Assembly: GCA_001801995.1 (NCBI GenBank)
Contig: MGZB01000055.1
Location: forward strand, 39,129 to 103,128
Length of the DNA stretch: 64,000 bases
Origin: Gammaproteobacteria bacterium RIFOXYD12_FULL_61_37
GTDB lineage: Bacteria; Pseudomonadota; Gammaproteobacteria; Chromatiales; Chromatiaceae
Reading direction: 5' to 3'
In this document: piece by piece, positions 16,910 to 29,531 of the stretch
Layout of the letters: every line of letters starts with the position of its first letter
Position numbering within the stretch: the first letter of the stretch is position 1
The notes under the pieces: generated by a model
The model's input: only the letters and a program-made list of their open reading frames with translations
The model's database searches: none
What the model was told of the DNA's origin: nothing
Position numbers and translations under genes: made by a program

Positions 16910-17803
16910 ATGAGAGTCCAGCAACTTCTCGCCCATCCGCGCCTCCTGGCCTCCCTGCCCGGCTGGCTGATCCAGCTCCTTGGCGGCTGGGCCGGCTGGT
17001 GGTCCTACATCTCCGCCGACAGGGATTGCAAGCTTGCCCGGCTCAACATCTACAGCTCTTTCCCCGAGATGAAGCGGAAGGAGAAGGAGCGCCTGTTGCA
17101 GCAGGCGCTCAGGGAGAACGCCAAGACCTTTCTGGAGATGCCCCGCCTTTGGCGCCAGGGAAAGGACGCCTACCCGGAGCATAGGGTCAGCCATAAGGGC
17201 CTGGAGATCCTCAATCGCGCCAAGGATTACGGCAAGGGGGTAATCCTTGCCGTTCCCTACGTCGGCAATTGGGAGATCGTTGTCGGCTTCCTCTCCACCC
17301 TGAACACGGAAGTCCTGATCAGTTCCACCACCCCCCTGGCGGGGCTTGAAGAGATGGCGGCCAGGGCGCGCGCCGCGACGGGGGCCACCCTCGTGCCCCC
17401 CGGCGAGGAAGAGGAAGAGACCTTTCTTCAGGCGCTCAGGGCCGGCGCCCTGGTCTGCCTTTTTCCCGATGCGTTTCCCCTGGAAGGGGGCGAGGCCCTG
17501 TCCGTTCCCCTCTTTCGCGGCCCCGTCCCGACTTCGACCTTGCTGCCCCGATTGGCGCGCGCCAGCGGCGCCGTCGTCGTCTACAGCTACGCCGAGCGCA
17601 TCCCAGGCAACGGTTACCGCATCCAATGGATCTTGGGTCCCCAGGAGGCCTACGACCCCGACCCCATGATCGCCGCCGCCGCCGTCAATAGCGGGGTCAG
17701 GCTTTGCGCCAAGCGCCACCCCGGTCAATATCTCTGGAACAACAAGCGACTTTCCCCCAGGGGCGAGTCCGTGGCTTCGAATCAGGGCAAGGGAGCGGCA
17801 TGA
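16910..17803 (+). CDS. LpxL/HtrB-type lipid A acyltransferase-like protein with altered catalytic site (297 aa)
   Basis: Family of late acyltransferases adding fatty acids to lipid A at the inner membrane. The N-terminal hydrophobic stretch (LPGWLIQLLGGWAGWW), LNIYSSFPEM, ENAKTFLEMPRLW, LVCLFPDAFPLEGG and the closing HPGQYLWNNKR all fit. The catalytic His-x4-Glu site reads VPYVGNWE here, so Tyr stands where His is expected. Start 16910 is chosen over an upstream frame because -10-like TATAAT lies at 16874-16879, just upstream. Its stop overlaps the alanine dehydrogenase start (ATGA). It may be inactive or use different chemistry. Confidence 0.75.
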   Translation: MRVQQLLAHPRLLASLPGWLIQLLGGWAGWWSYISADRDCKLARLNIYSSFPEMKRKEKERLLQQALRENAKTFLEMPRLWRQGKDAYPEHRVSHKGLEILNRAKDYGKGVILAVPYVGNWEIVVGFLSTLNTEVLISSTTPLAGLEEMAARARAATGATLVPPGEEEEETFLQALRAGALVCLFPDAFPLEGGEALSVPLFRGPVPTSTLLPRLARASGAVVVYSYAERIPGNGYRIQWILGPQEAYDPDPMIAAAAVNSGVRLCAKRHPGQYLWNNKRLSPRGESVASNQGKGAA

Positions 17804-18855
17804 AAATCGGCATTCCCAAGGAAATCAAGACGCTGGAGGGACGGGTCGGCCTGGTCCCCGAGGCCTGTGGCGAGCTGATCCGCCAGGGCCACGAGCTGTT
17901 CGTGGAGAGCGGGGCGGGCCTGCTCAGCGGCTTTCCGGATGAGAAGTATCTCGCCGCAGGGGTGAGCGTCGTCCCCGGCGCGGCCAGCCTCTATGGGGAA
18001 GCAGAGCTGGTGGTGAAGGTCAAGGAGCCCCAGCAGGCGGAATGGGGCTATCTCCGGGAAGACCATCTGTTGTTCTGTTTTCTCCATTTGGCGGCGGAAC
18101 CCATCCTGACGAATATGTTGCTGGACACCGGCCTTACCGCCGTGGCCTTCGAGACGGTTCAGGAGCAGGACGGCCTGCCGATCCTGGCCCCCATGAGCGA
18201 CATCGCCGGGCGCATCGCGATCCAGATCGGCGGGCATCTGTTGCATCGCCCTCAAGGCGGCAAGGGGGTGTTGCTGGGCGGCTTGCCGGCGGCCGAGCGG
18301 GGCAGGGTAGTGATCCTCGGGGCCGGTCAGGCGGGGGGAAGCGCCGCTGCCTATGCGGCGGCCTGCGGGGCCGAGGTGGTGGTGTTCGACAAGCGCCGTG
18401 ACCGCCTGGCCGCCATGCGTGCCCTGGGGGCCAACGTCACCGCGCTCTATGCCTATGCCGGGCAGATCGATCGCGAGGTGCGCCGCGCCGATCTGCTGGT
18501 GGGCGCGGTACTGGTCCCCGGCGCCAAGGCGCCGAAGCTGGTGAGCGCCGATCAGGTGGCAGGCATGGAACCGGGCAGCGTGATCGTCGATATCGCGGTG
18601 GATCAGGGCGGTTGCGTCGAGACCATCCATCCCACCAGCTATGCCGCGCCGACCTACCGGGTATCGGACGTCGTCCATTTCGGCGTGACCAATATGCCGG
18701 GGGCGGTGCCGAAAAGCGCCTCCCAGGCACTCTCCGCGTCCCTCATTCCCTATCTCCAGGCACTGACCCAAAAGGACTGGCGCAAGAATCCCACCCTGCT
18801 GAAAGCGGTCAATGTGGAACAGGGCAAGGTCCTTCACCCCGCGCTGAAGCCATAG
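17800..18855 (+). CDS. ald: alanine dehydrogenase
   Basis: NAD-dependent oxidative deamination of L-alanine to pyruvate and ammonia. N-terminal MKIGIPKEIKTLEGRVGL, substrate Lys in KVKEP, catalytic His in FLHLAAE, Rossmann GAGQAGG, and DIAVDQGGCVET with the catalytic Asp are all present. The C-terminal half ends MPGAVPKSASQALS, as expected. 351 aa, slightly short of the usual ~370. Start codon overlaps the acyltransferase-like stop by 4 nt, so translation is coupled, an odd functional pairing. No obvious terminator follows, but a dispersed repeat lies at 18868-18956. Confidence 0.9.
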   Translation: MKIGIPKEIKTLEGRVGLVPEACGELIRQGHELFVESGAGLLSGFPDEKYLAAGVSVVPGAASLYGEAELVVKVKEPQQAEWGYLREDHLLFCFLHLAAEPILTNMLLDTGLTAVAFETVQEQDGLPILAPMSDIAGRIAIQIGGHLLHRPQGGKGVLLGGLPAAERGRVVILGAGQAGGSAAAYAAACGAEVVVFDKRRDRLAAMRALGANVTALYAYAGQIDREVRRADLLVGAVLVPGAKAPKLVSADQVAGMEPGSVIVDIAVDQGGCVETIHPTSYAAPTYRVSDVVHFGVTNMPGAVPKSASQALSASLIPYLQALTQKDWRKNPTLLKAVNVEQGKVLHPALKP

Positions 18856-18867
18856 CCTTGTTTGGGC

Positions 18868-18956
18868 CGTAAGGTGCGGTGAGGTACGAACCACACCGAT
18901 CGCAGGTGGACTTGGCCGCGCGGCCGATGCGGATCGCTATCGCTCACCGCATCCTC
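18868..18956. repeat. dispersed intergenic repeat, diverged copy
   Basis: GGTGAGGTACGAACCACACC near the left end resembles GGTGAGGCACGAACCGCGCC at 13841-13860, and the right part ends CTCACCGCATCC like the copies at 13873 and 39811. The remaining intergenic DNA up to 19095 carries the ftsK promoter region; I see no further gene. Confidence 0.5.
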
Positions 18957-19095
18957 GAAACTCCCTCAACCCGAATCCCCCGCCAGAAGGCCGATGCGGA
19001 GTCAATTTTCCGGCGAGTGGAAAAAATTCGGCATTGCAACTAGAATTGATGTAAGCTTTGGTTCGTAACTAATCATTTCTATTGAAATTATAGGC

Positions 19096-21465
19096 ATGTT
19101 CACCACGGTAATACAGGCTCGGAAGCTTGACTCGCCAACCCTGGCGGAGCAGATCAACCGCCGCATGCGGGAAGGCGGGTTGCTGCTGGCCGTCACGGTT
19201 GCCTTGATGGGATTGCTCGCCCTGGCCAGCTACTCTCCCGGCGATCCCGGCTGGTCCCACATAGGCCAGGATGTCAAGGTGGACAACCTGGCCGGCAGGG
19301 TCGGCGCCTGGCTTGCCGATGTCTTTTTCTATCTGTTCGGGCTGGTTTCCTTTCTCTTTCCTTTTCTGTTCGGCTGGGTGGCCTGGGATGCCTTGCGCCG
19401 GATGGGGGCGCTGAGCTTCCATGTCCTCTTGATGCGCTGGGCCGGGCTCTTCATGATCCTGTTCGGCGGCACCCTGCTCGGGGCGTTGCAACTGGGGCAA
19501 AAGGCCTCGTCCATGCCCATGGGCGGCGGTGGCGTTCTGGGCCATCTCCTCACCGGAATCGCCGTGCCCATGTTTAATCCCGTGGGCAGCTCCCTGTTGT
19601 CGCTCATGGCGCTCCTGCTCGGGATCACCCTCTTCACGGGCCTTTCCTGGTTTGTCCTGATGGAGGCTGTCGGCGGCGTCACCCTGTGGCTGGTGCGCCT
19701 CTTCACGGGCGGCAAGGCGCCCGAGGAGGTCCGGGAAGCCCCCGCGCGCCGGCAGGATACGGGCCGAATGAAGATAGCGACAGGCCGGAACGAGACCCAA
19801 TTCGGGACGGACCCGAGATTGAAGATCGAGCCGCTTTTCCGGCCCGAGGCCATTCGCGAAAATAAGCCGGAACCGGCCAAGATCGAGCCTCATATGAAGC
19901 CGATCAAGGTTGCCACCGGGGCCGGAAGGGCGAAGCAGGTCCCGCCCTTTCAGGAGGTGAAGGAGAACAACCCCTTGCCGCCCCTGTTCCTGCTGGATGA
20001 GCCGCGCGCCACCCGGAGCGGCTACTCGCCCGAGAAGCTGGAGGCCCTGTCGCGCCAGGTGGAGCTCAAGCTGAAGGACTTCGGTGTCCTGGTCGAGGTG
20101 GTGGATGTCCATCCGGGTCCGGTGGTGACCCTGTTCGAACTGCAACTGGCCCCCGGCACCAAGGCCAGCAAGGTGACCGGCCTTTCCAGCGACCTCGCCC
20201 GTTCCCTCTCGATCATCAGTGTGCGCGTGGTGGAGGTGATTCCCGGCAAGACCACCATCGGCCTGGAGATCCCCAACGAGCGCCGGGAGACCGTCTACCT
20301 GGGCGAAATTTTGCGTTCGCCGGCCTATGATCATGCCAAATCCCTGCTGACCCTGGCCCTGGGCAAGGACATCAGCGGTGAACCTTCGGTGGCCGATCTG
20401 GGCAAGATGCCCCATCTCCTGATCGCGGGCACCACGGGTTCGGGCAAGTCGGTGGCGATCAATGCCATGATTCTGAGCCTGCTCTACAAGGCGACACCGG
20501 AACAGGTGCGCATGATCATGGTCGATCCCAAGATGCTGGAGCTGTCGGTCTATGAGGGCATCCCCCACCTGCTGACGCCGGTGGTGACCGACATGAAGGA
20601 GGCGGCCAACGCCCTGCGCTGGTGCGTGGCCGAGATGGAACGGCGCTATAAATTGATGGCGTCCCAGGGTGTCCGCAACATCACCGGCTTCAACCGCAGG
20701 GTCGAAGAGGCCGATGCCGCCGGAGAACCCATCGTCGATCCCTTCTACCAGCCCGAGCTGATGCTGGATGTGGACCATGAGCCTCCGGTGCTGGAGGCAT
20801 TGCCCTACATCGTCGTCGTCATCGACGAACTGGCCGACATGATGATGGTGGTGGGCAAGAAGGTGGAAGAGCTGATCGCCCGCCTGGCGCAGAAGGCCCG
20901 CGCGGCGGGTATTCACCTGCTGCTGGCGACGCAACGGCCCTCGGTGGATGTCATCACCGGCCTGATCAAGGCCAACATCCCGACCCGTCTCGCCTTCCAG
21001 GTCTCTTCGCGCATCGACTCGCGGACCATCCTCGACCAGATGGGCGCGGAGAACCTGCTGGGCAACGGCGACAGCCTCTTCATGATCCCCGGCGGCAGCG
21101 TCCTCAGGCGCGTTCACGGCGCCTTCGTGGACGACCACGAGGTTCATGCGGTAGTGGAATATCTGAAAAAGACCGGCCGGCCGAACTATATAGATGCCAT
21201 TCTTCAGGAACCAACCGAGGCCATTCCCGGTCTATCAGCTCAGGCATCGGGCGTGGATGTGGAAGAGGCCGATCCGTTGTACGATGAAGCCGTCAATTTC
21301 GTCATCGAAAGCCGCCGCGCCTCCATCTCCAGCGTGCAGCGCAGATTGAAGATCGGGTATAACAGGGCCGCCCGATTGATTGAAGAGATGGAAAGGGTTG
21401 GTATAGTGTCCCCCCCGGAACATAACGGCAACCGGCAGGTACTGGTAGCGGCCCCCGGCGAATAG
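19096..21465 (+). CDS. ftsK: DNA translocase FtsK
   Basis: Septum-anchored motor that pumps chromosome ends during division and activates dimer resolution at dif. N-terminus has four membrane helices (about residues 28-200). A short linker follows, rather than the long Pro/Gln-rich linker of E. coli. The motor has Walker [10 protein letters not shown] (~445) and Walker [12 protein letters not shown]. The C-terminal gamma winged helix ([20 protein letters not shown]) reads KOPS. 789 aa. It heads the common gammaproteobacterial order ftsK-lolA-rarA. Complete. Confidence 0.95.
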   Translation: MFTTVIQARKLDSPTLAEQINRRMREGGLLLAVTVALMGLLALASYSPGDPGWSHIGQDVKVDNLAGRVGAWLADVFFYLFGLVSFLFPFLFGWVAWDALRRMGALSFHVLLMRWAGLFMILFGGTLLGALQLGQKASSMPMGGGGVLGHLLTGIAVPMFNPVGSSLLSLMALLLGITLFTGLSWFVLMEAVGGVTLWLVRLFTGGKAPEEVREAPARRQDTGRMKIATGRNETQFGTDPRLKIEPLFRPEAIRENKPEPAKIEPHMKPIKVATGAGRAKQVPPFQEVKENNPLPPLFLLDEPRATRSGYSPEKLEALSRQVELKLKDFGVLVEVVDVHPGPVVTLFELQLAPGTKASKVTGLSSDLARSLSIISVRVVEVIPGKTTIGLEIPNERRETVYLGEILRSPAYDHAKSLLTLALGKDISGEPSVADLGKMPHLLIAGTTGSGKSVAINAMILSLLYKATPEQVRMIMVDPKMLELSVYEGIPHLLTPVVTDMKEAANALRWCVAEMERRYKLMASQGVRNITGFNRRVEEADAAGEPIVDPFYQPELMLDVDHEPPVLEALPYIVVVIDELADMMMVVGKKVEELIARLAQKARAAGIHLLLATQRPSVDVITGLIKANIPTRLAFQVSSRIDSRTILDQMGAENLLGNGDSLFMIPGGSVLRRVHGAFVDDHEVHAVVEYLKKTGRPNYIDAILQEPTEAIPGLSAQASGVDVEEADPLYDEAVNFVIESRRASISSVQRRLKIGYNRAARLIEEMERVGIVSPPEHNGNRQVLVAAPGE

Positions 21466-21549
21466 GGCGGTTGCGCCGGGTCCGGGAGTTCCAAGTCGCG
21501 GGAATCTAAGGTTCCTGCTTTTTGTTTATCGTCACCCAGGATTCCGGTT

Positions 21550-22152
21550 ATGCGTTGGTTAATGGCCCTTTTCATGCTGGCGATGAGTCACGCGGCATTC
21601 GCCGGTGGCGTCGAGCAGTTGAAATCCTTCCTCAAGGGTCTGGAGAGCTTCCAGGCCGATTTCAAGCAAACCATCGTTCAGGGCACCAAAAAGGAGCGCT
21701 CCGGCGGCTTGCTGACCCTCCAGCGGCCGGGGAAATTCCGCTGGGATTACGAGGAGCCCTACCCCCATCTGGTGCTGGCGGACGCCACCTATGTCTGGAT
21801 CTACGATCCCGACCTGGAGCAGGTGACACGCCGCACCCAAGCGCCCGCCCTGGAAGGGACTCCCGCCCAGTTGCTCACCAACGACGTGCCCATCGAGAAG
21901 AATTTCACCCTCGGCGACAAGGGCAGCAAGGATGGCATGATCTGGGTCGAGCTGCTGCCCAAGGACAAGGAAGGCCAGTACGTCCGCTTCAACCTCGCCT
22001 TCAAGGGCGATGAGCTTCGGATCATGCAGATCGTCGATAAGTTCAACCAGGTCACGGACATCGAATTCAGCGCCATCAAACGCAACCCCAGCCTGGAAGA
22101 CGATTTCTTCGTCTTCGAGCCGCCGGAAGGGGTGGACGTGCTCCAGCAGTAA
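21550..22152 (+). CDS. lolA: outer-membrane lipoprotein carrier LolA
   Basis: Periplasmic chaperone moving lipoproteins from LolCDE to LolB. Signal peptide [18 protein letters not shown], then [19 protein letters not shown], the family's opening. [20 protein letters not shown] and the hydrophobic-cavity strands follow. 200 aa, normal. Lies 84 nt after ftsK and 25 nt before rarA, the usual order. Confidence 0.94.
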   Translation: MRWLMALFMLAMSHAAFAGGVEQLKSFLKGLESFQADFKQTIVQGTKKERSGGLLTLQRPGKFRWDYEEPYPHLVLADATYVWIYDPDLEQVTRRTQAPALEGTPAQLLTNDVPIEKNFTLGDKGSKDGMIWVELLPKDKEGQYVRFNLAFKGDELRIMQIVDKFNQVTDIEFSAIKRNPSLEDDFFVFEPPEGVDVLQQ

Positions 22153-22177
22153 TCGCCCTTCGAACCGGGGCGCCCGC

Positions 22178-23509
22178 ATGAGACCGGAGTCCGGGGACCT
22201 GTTCGACCGCAGCGGCATAGGTCCCGCCCGGCCCCTGGCCGACCGTATGCGGCCAACCAGCCTCGGCCAATTCCAGGGCCAAGCCCACCTGCTCGGCCCC
22301 GGCAAGCCGCTCAGACAGGCCATCGAATCGGGCCGGCTGCATTCCATGATCTTCTGGGGCCCGCCGGGGACCGGCAAGACCACCCTGGCCCACATCATCG
22401 CCAAGCAGTGCCAGGCCGCCTTCCTCAGCCTCTCCGCCGTCTTGGCCGGGGTCAAGGACATCCGCGAGGCAGTGGAAAAGGCCCGCGAGACCCGCCGCAT
22501 TCATGGTCGCCCCACCGTCCTCTTCATCGACGAAGTCCATCGCTTCAACAAGGCCCAGCAGGACGCCTTCCTGCCCCACGTGGAGGACGGCACCCTGGTC
22601 TTCGTCGGCGCCACCACCGAGAACCCCTCCTTCGAACTCAACAACGCCCTGCTGTCGCGGGCGCGGGTCTACACCCTCAAGTCCCTGGACGCCGATACCC
22701 TGGAAGAGATCGTTTCCGCCGCGCTACGGGAGGTCCGTGGCCTGGGTGAGCGGGCATTGACCCTGGCGCCGGAATCGCGCCGCCTGATCGCAGAGGCCGC
22801 CGACGGCGACGCCCGCCGCGCCTTGAATCTGCTGGAGATCGCCGCCGACCTCACCGAGGGCCATGAGATCCCGCCCCCGGTGGTGGAGGAGATCGCCGCC
22901 GGCAATGTGCGCCGTTTCGACAAGGGCGGCGACCTCTTCTACGACCAGATCTCCGCCCTGCACAAATCGGTCCGGGGCTCCTCGCCGGACGCCAGTCTCT
23001 ATTGGCTTTGCCGCATGATCGACGGCGGCTGCGATCCGCTTTATATCGCCAGAAGGGTGGTGCGCATGGCCTCCGAGGACATCGGCAACGCCGATCCCCG
23101 CGCCTTGGAACTGGCCCTCAGCGCCTGGGATGTGCAGGACCGGCTCGGCAGCCCCGAGGGCGAACTCGCCATCGCCCAGGCGGTGGTCTACATGGCCTGC
23201 GCCCCCAAAAGCAACGCCGTTTACAGCGCCTTCAAGGCCGCCATGGACGACGCCAAGCGCTCCGGCAGCCTGGAAGTGCCGGTCCACCTGCGCAACGCCC
23301 CCACCCGGCTCATGAAGGAACTGGGATACGGTAGGGCCTACCGCTACGCCCACGACGAACCCGGCGCCTACGCCGCCGGGGAATGCTACTTCCCCGACGG
23401 CCACGGCGAACCCCGCTACTACCAGCCCCCGGAACGGGGCCTTGAACTCAAAATTGCCGAGAAGCTGGAAAAATTGCGGGAACTGGACCGGAAGGCGAGG
23501 GGAGAATAG
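22178..23509 (+). CDS. rarA: replication-associated recombination protein A (RarA/MgsA)
   Basis: AAA+ clamp-loader-like ATPase acting at stalled forks. Walker [11 protein letters not shown], Walker [16 protein letters not shown], sensor 1 [12 protein letters not shown] and Arg finger in LLSRARV are present. The tetramerisation domain ends the protein (YLPYDE-type region reading [12 protein letters not shown]). 443 aa. ATG 22178 chosen because homologs begin shortly before DLFD; the frame's upstream part runs inside lolA. Confidence 0.94.
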   Translation: MRPESGDLFDRSGIGPARPLADRMRPTSLGQFQGQAHLLGPGKPLRQAIESGRLHSMIFWGPPGTGKTTLAHIIAKQCQAAFLSLSAVLAGVKDIREAVEKARETRRIHGRPTVLFIDEVHRFNKAQQDAFLPHVEDGTLVFVGATTENPSFELNNALLSRARVYTLKSLDADTLEEIVSAALREVRGLGERALTLAPESRRLIAEAADGDARRALNLLEIAADLTEGHEIPPPVVEEIAAGNVRRFDKGGDLFYDQISALHKSVRGSSPDASLYWLCRMIDGGCDPLYIARRVVRMASEDIGNADPRALELALSAWDVQDRLGSPEGELAIAQAVVYMACAPKSNAVYSAFKAAMDDAKRSGSLEVPVHLRNAPTRLMKELGYGRAYRYAHDEPGAYAAGECYFPDGHGEPRYYQPPERGLELKIAEKLEKLRELDRKARGE

Positions 23510-23524
23510 CCCGGAGCGATAAGT

Positions 23525-23695
23525 ATGGCAGAAGCGATTATTGAAGTTATCGGTGGGTGCTTTACTTATCTCATCGGGAAGATTCTCGGTAAAACAGGGG
23601 GCATCGATCAAGAAAAGGCGATGGTCATCGGGGAATACGTTGTGATTGGGTTAGTAGTTACAGCGGCCATCGTCGTCACTATTGTCTATTCCTGA
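23525..23695 (+). CDS. small membrane protein (56 aa)
   Basis: Not recognised. Starts at ATG 23525 with GGAG 8 nt upstream. Product MAEAIIEVIGGCFTYLIGKI, then a short charged stretch (DQEKAMVIGEY), then a C-terminal hydrophobic helix VVIGLVVTAAIVVTIV. Two amphipathic or membrane segments joined by a polar loop suggest an inner-membrane microprotein. It lies 15 nt after rarA on the same strand, so it is probably cotranscribed. Codon use is less GC-biased than the neighbours. Confidence 0.6.
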   Translation: MAEAIIEVIGGCFTYLIGKILGKTGGIDQEKAMVIGEYVVIGLVVTAAIVVTIVYS

Positions 23696-23749
23696 TTGGA
23701 TTGAGCGAGCGCCGCAGGTTGGGCTTCGTGCCTCAGCACTATCGGCTGG

Positions 23750-26641
<2,892 letters not shown>

Positions 26642-26684
26642 TCTGACCGGCGTTCAGTCTAGCCTGGAAAAACCGGACCCGTCC

Positions 26685-27578
26685 ATGAACCACTATCCCA
26701 CCATCGAAGATTGCATCGGCAACACCCCCCTGGTGCGGCTGCAACGGCTCCAGGGCCATTCCGGCAATCTGATCCTGCTCAAGCTGGAAGGCAACAACCC
26801 GGCCGGATCGGTCAAGGACCGGCCCGCGATCAGCATGATCAAGCACGCCGAGGCGCGGGGCGCAATCCGGCCCGGCGACACCCTGATCGAGGCCACCAGC
26901 GGCAACACCGGCATTGCCCTGGCCATGGCGGCCGCCATTCGCGGCTATCGCATGGTACTGGTGATGCCGGAAAACATGAGCCTGGAACGGCGCGCCGTCA
27001 TGAAGGCCTACGGCGCCGAGATCGTTCTGACCCCGGCCAAGGGCAGCATGGAAGCCGCCATCGACACCGCCCGGCAGATGGAAGCGGAGGGTAAGGGCGT
27101 CGTCCTCGACCAATTCTCGAACGAAGATAATCCCCTGTCCCATGCGGAGGGCACGGGGCCGGAGATCTGGCGCGATACCCAGGGCGGGGTCACCCATTTC
27201 GTCAGCGCCATGGGCACCACCGGCACTATCATGGGGACCGGGCGTTTCCTGAAACGGCAAAATCCGGCCATCGAGATCGTCGGCGTCCAGCCCGCGGAGG
27301 GTTCCGCCATTCCCGGCATCCGCCGCTGGCCTGCGGAATATCTGCCCAAGATCTACCACCCCAACGAGGTGGACCGGCTCATCGACGTGACCCAGGCCGA
27401 GGCGGAACAGACCACCCGCGAGCTGGCGGCGCGCGAGGGGATCTTCACTGGCATCTCTTCCGGCGGCGCCGTGGCGGCCGCGCTCAGGCTCTCCGCTCTG
27501 GTGGAAAATGCCGTCATCGTCACTATTGTCTGCGACCGGGGCGACCGCTATCTCTCGACGGGCGTCTTCCCTGCATGA
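26685..27578 (+). CDS. cysM: cysteine synthase B (O-acetylserine sulfhydrylase)
   Basis: PLP enzyme making cysteine from O-acetylserine and sulfide or thiosulfate. MNHYPTIEDCIGNTPLVRLQ, the PLP Lys in NPAGSVKDRPA, TSGNTGIA for phosphate binding, and SSGGAVAA near the end fit CysM; EIGNTPLVRL and the short C-terminus are CysM-like. 297 aa. Heads a four-gene run, overlapping the exonuclease-like gene by ATGA. Confidence 0.92.
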   Translation: MNHYPTIEDCIGNTPLVRLQRLQGHSGNLILLKLEGNNPAGSVKDRPAISMIKHAEARGAIRPGDTLIEATSGNTGIALAMAAAIRGYRMVLVMPENMSLERRAVMKAYGAEIVLTPAKGSMEAAIDTARQMEAEGKGVVLDQFSNEDNPLSHAEGTGPEIWRDTQGGVTHFVSAMGTTGTIMGTGRFLKRQNPAIEIVGVQPAEGSAIPGIRRWPAEYLPKIYHPNEVDRLIDVTQAEAEQTTRELAAREGIFTGISSGGAVAAALRLSALVENAVIVTIVCDRGDRYLSTGVFPA

Positions 27579-28204
27579 ATTTCGTCGCCTTCGCCCTCCG
27601 GGCGATTCCTGACACCGAGTCTGAACGCAAGCGGGACCAGGGGCTTGCCGGCCTGAGCGACGACGATGTCGCCAAGATCATGTTTCACCGCCACCGTCAG
27701 AACGGTGGCGTCAATGGCGGACTCCCGGTGCATCAGATGCGTATCGCGGCCATCGCCTGGCTCGCGGTCCGGGACGAATCCATCCGCGCCGGCACCTCCA
27801 CCGAGGCTGGGGAAGCTGCGGCGATCGAGACGTTGCTGGATGTCTGCGAAGTTTCGGGTTTGCACGAGTTGGTCAGTTGGCACGGCGAGGGGTTCGACTT
27901 TCCCTTGCTGCGCCTCCGCGCCCTGCACCATGAAATGGCCGCCGCGCCGTTTTTCCGTCCGCCGCTCGTCGGGCTCCAGCAGGCCCTGATGGTGGGGCCG
28001 GTTCCCCTGGGCGGGTTCCTGGATCTGCCTCCATCGGCGGACGATGGCCCCTGCCCGCACCGCCGGTGCCAACAGGAGGCACGCAACACCGCCTTGATCT
28101 ATCTGCGCCTCAAGCGGGCGCGGGGTGAACTGGAGCGGGATCTCTATCAGTCCCTGACGGCAGCGCTCGTCGCCATAACAATCCAGGAGTCTCCCATTGG
28201 CTAG
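27575..28204 (+). CDS. PolB-type 3'-5' exonuclease-like protein, metal ligands lost (209 aa)
   Basis: Belongs by pattern to the predicted 3'-5' PolB exonuclease family often found beside rlmD. LAGLSDDDVAKIMFHRHRQ, LPVHQMRIAAIAW and WHGEGFDFPLLRLRALHH match. In active members the first strand ends with Asp-x-Glu before VPD; here it reads FALRAIPD, so both acids are gone. The last motif C-x-x-D-x-x-N-T reads CQQEARNTALIYL, with Glu for Asp. Only the central Asp (GFD) is retained. So it is probably a non-catalytic relative. Overlaps cysM by 4 nt and rlmD by 8. Confidence 0.72.
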   Translation: MNFVAFALRAIPDTESERKRDQGLAGLSDDDVAKIMFHRHRQNGGVNGGLPVHQMRIAAIAWLAVRDESIRAGTSTEAGEAAAIETLLDVCEVSGLHELVSWHGEGFDFPLLRLRALHHEMAAAPFFRPPLVGLQQALMVGPVPLGGFLDLPPSADDGPCPHRRCQQEARNTALIYLRLKRARGELERDLYQSLTAALVAITIQESPIG

Positions 28205-29528
28205 GGGAAAGGGGGCGAGACTGCCCCAGGATGCAGTCGAGGTGGTGGTGGAAGGTCTCTCCCACGATGGGCGCGGCGTGGCGCGGGTCGAGGGGAAGAC
28301 GGTCTTCATTCAGGGCGCCTTGGTGGGAGAGCGGGTCAGTTTTCGCTATCGCAAGTCCTCGCGCCGTTTCGACGAGGGGGTGGTTGAGGCCGTATTGCAG
28401 GCCTCGCCTGACCGGGTCGTCCCCAAATGTGCCCATTTCAACCTCTGCGGCGGATGCAGCCTGCAACATCTCTCCGACCAGGCGCAGATCCGCGACAAAG
28501 AACGCGTCCTGCGGGATGCCCTGACCCATATCGGCAAGGTCGAACCGAAGGAGATTCTGCCGCCCCTGGTCCCGGCCAATCACTGGGGCTATCGCAAGAA
28601 GGCGCGCCTCGGCGTCAAGCATGTGGAGAAAAAGGGCCGGGTGCTGGTGGGTTTTCGCGAGAAGGGCAGCGCCTTCATCGCCGAGATCTCGCGCTGCGAG
28701 GTGCTCGATCCCCTGGTCGGCCGCCGGTTGGATGAACTGTCGCAATTGATCGGCCAGCTCTCCATCCCCGCCCAGATCCCCCAGATCGAGATGGCCATGG
28801 GGGACCGGGGCTGCGTCCTGATCTTCCGCACCCTGGCCCGGCTCAGCGAGGCGGATCGCGCCATGCTTCTGGAGTTCGGGCAGCGCCACGACATCCTCAT
28901 GGCGGAGCAGCCGGGCGGGGTGGACAGCATCGCGCCCCTGCGGGCGGGTGACCGGTTGGAGTTGAGCTATCAGCTCCCCGAGTTCGACATCGAGATCCAT
29001 TTCCAGCCCACCGATTTCACCCAGGTCAACAGCGACATCAACCGCCGGATGGTAAAGCGTGCGGTGGAGATGCTGAACCCGCTTGGGGACGAGCGGGTGC
29101 TCGACCTCTTCTGCGGGCTCGGCAACTTCACCCTGCCGCTGGCGCGGCGGGCGGGGCAAGTCGTGGGCGTGGAGGGTGACGCCGGGCTGGTGGAACGCGC
29201 CCAACGCAACGCCCAGGCCAATGGATTGGGCAATGTCAGCTTCCATACCGCCAACCTGTACGAAGATTTGAACCACGCCCCCTGGCTGCAAGCCAGCTAC
29301 GACAAGGCCCTGCTCGATCCGCCCCGCACCGGCGCGGCCGAGGTCCTGCGGCTGCTGCCCGTGCTGGGGGTGCGGCGGGCCGTTTACGTCTCCTGTTACC
29401 CCGCGACCCTGGCGCGCGACGCCGGGACCCTGGTGCAGGAGCACGGCTATCGCCTGGTCTCGGCCGGGGTCATGGACATGTTCCCCCATACCGGCCATGT
29501 GGAATCCATCGCCCTATTCGAGAAGTAG
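28197..29528 (+). CDS. rlmD: 23S rRNA (uracil1939-C5)-methyltransferase RlmD
   Basis: SAM-dependent m5U methyltransferase with an N-terminal TRAM domain (VVVEGLSHDGRGVARVEGK). An iron-sulfur cluster is expected from CAHFNLCGGC and a later Cys (SRCEVLD). SAM motifs DLFCGLGNFTLPLA and GVEGDAGLVERA, and the catalytic Cys in YVSCYPATLARD, are present. 443 aa. It starts at TTG 28197 with AGGAG 7 nt upstream, inside the upstream gene. Sits in a cysM-exonuclease-rlmD run typical of gammaproteobacteria. Confidence 0.93.
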   Translation: MARGKGARLPQDAVEVVVEGLSHDGRGVARVEGKTVFIQGALVGERVSFRYRKSSRRFDEGVVEAVLQASPDRVVPKCAHFNLCGGCSLQHLSDQAQIRDKERVLRDALTHIGKVEPKEILPPLVPANHWGYRKKARLGVKHVEKKGRVLVGFREKGSAFIAEISRCEVLDPLVGRRLDELSQLIGQLSIPAQIPQIEMAMGDRGCVLIFRTLARLSEADRAMLLEFGQRHDILMAEQPGGVDSIAPLRAGDRLELSYQLPEFDIEIHFQPTDFTQVNSDINRRMVKRAVEMLNPLGDERVLDLFCGLGNFTLPLARRAGQVVGVEGDAGLVERAQRNAQANGLGNVSFHTANLYEDLNHAPWLQASYDKALLDPPRTGAAEVLRLLPVLGVRRAVYVSCYPATLARDAGTLVQEHGYRLVSAGVMDMFPHTGHVESIALFEK

Positions 29529-29531
29529 ATC

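Noticed and set aside
19069-21147. 692-codon open frame on the minus strand opposite ftsK
   Set aside because: GC-rich codon bias in ftsK creates a long antisense frame; the product is His/Gln/Gly-rich without domains, and FtsK is certain.
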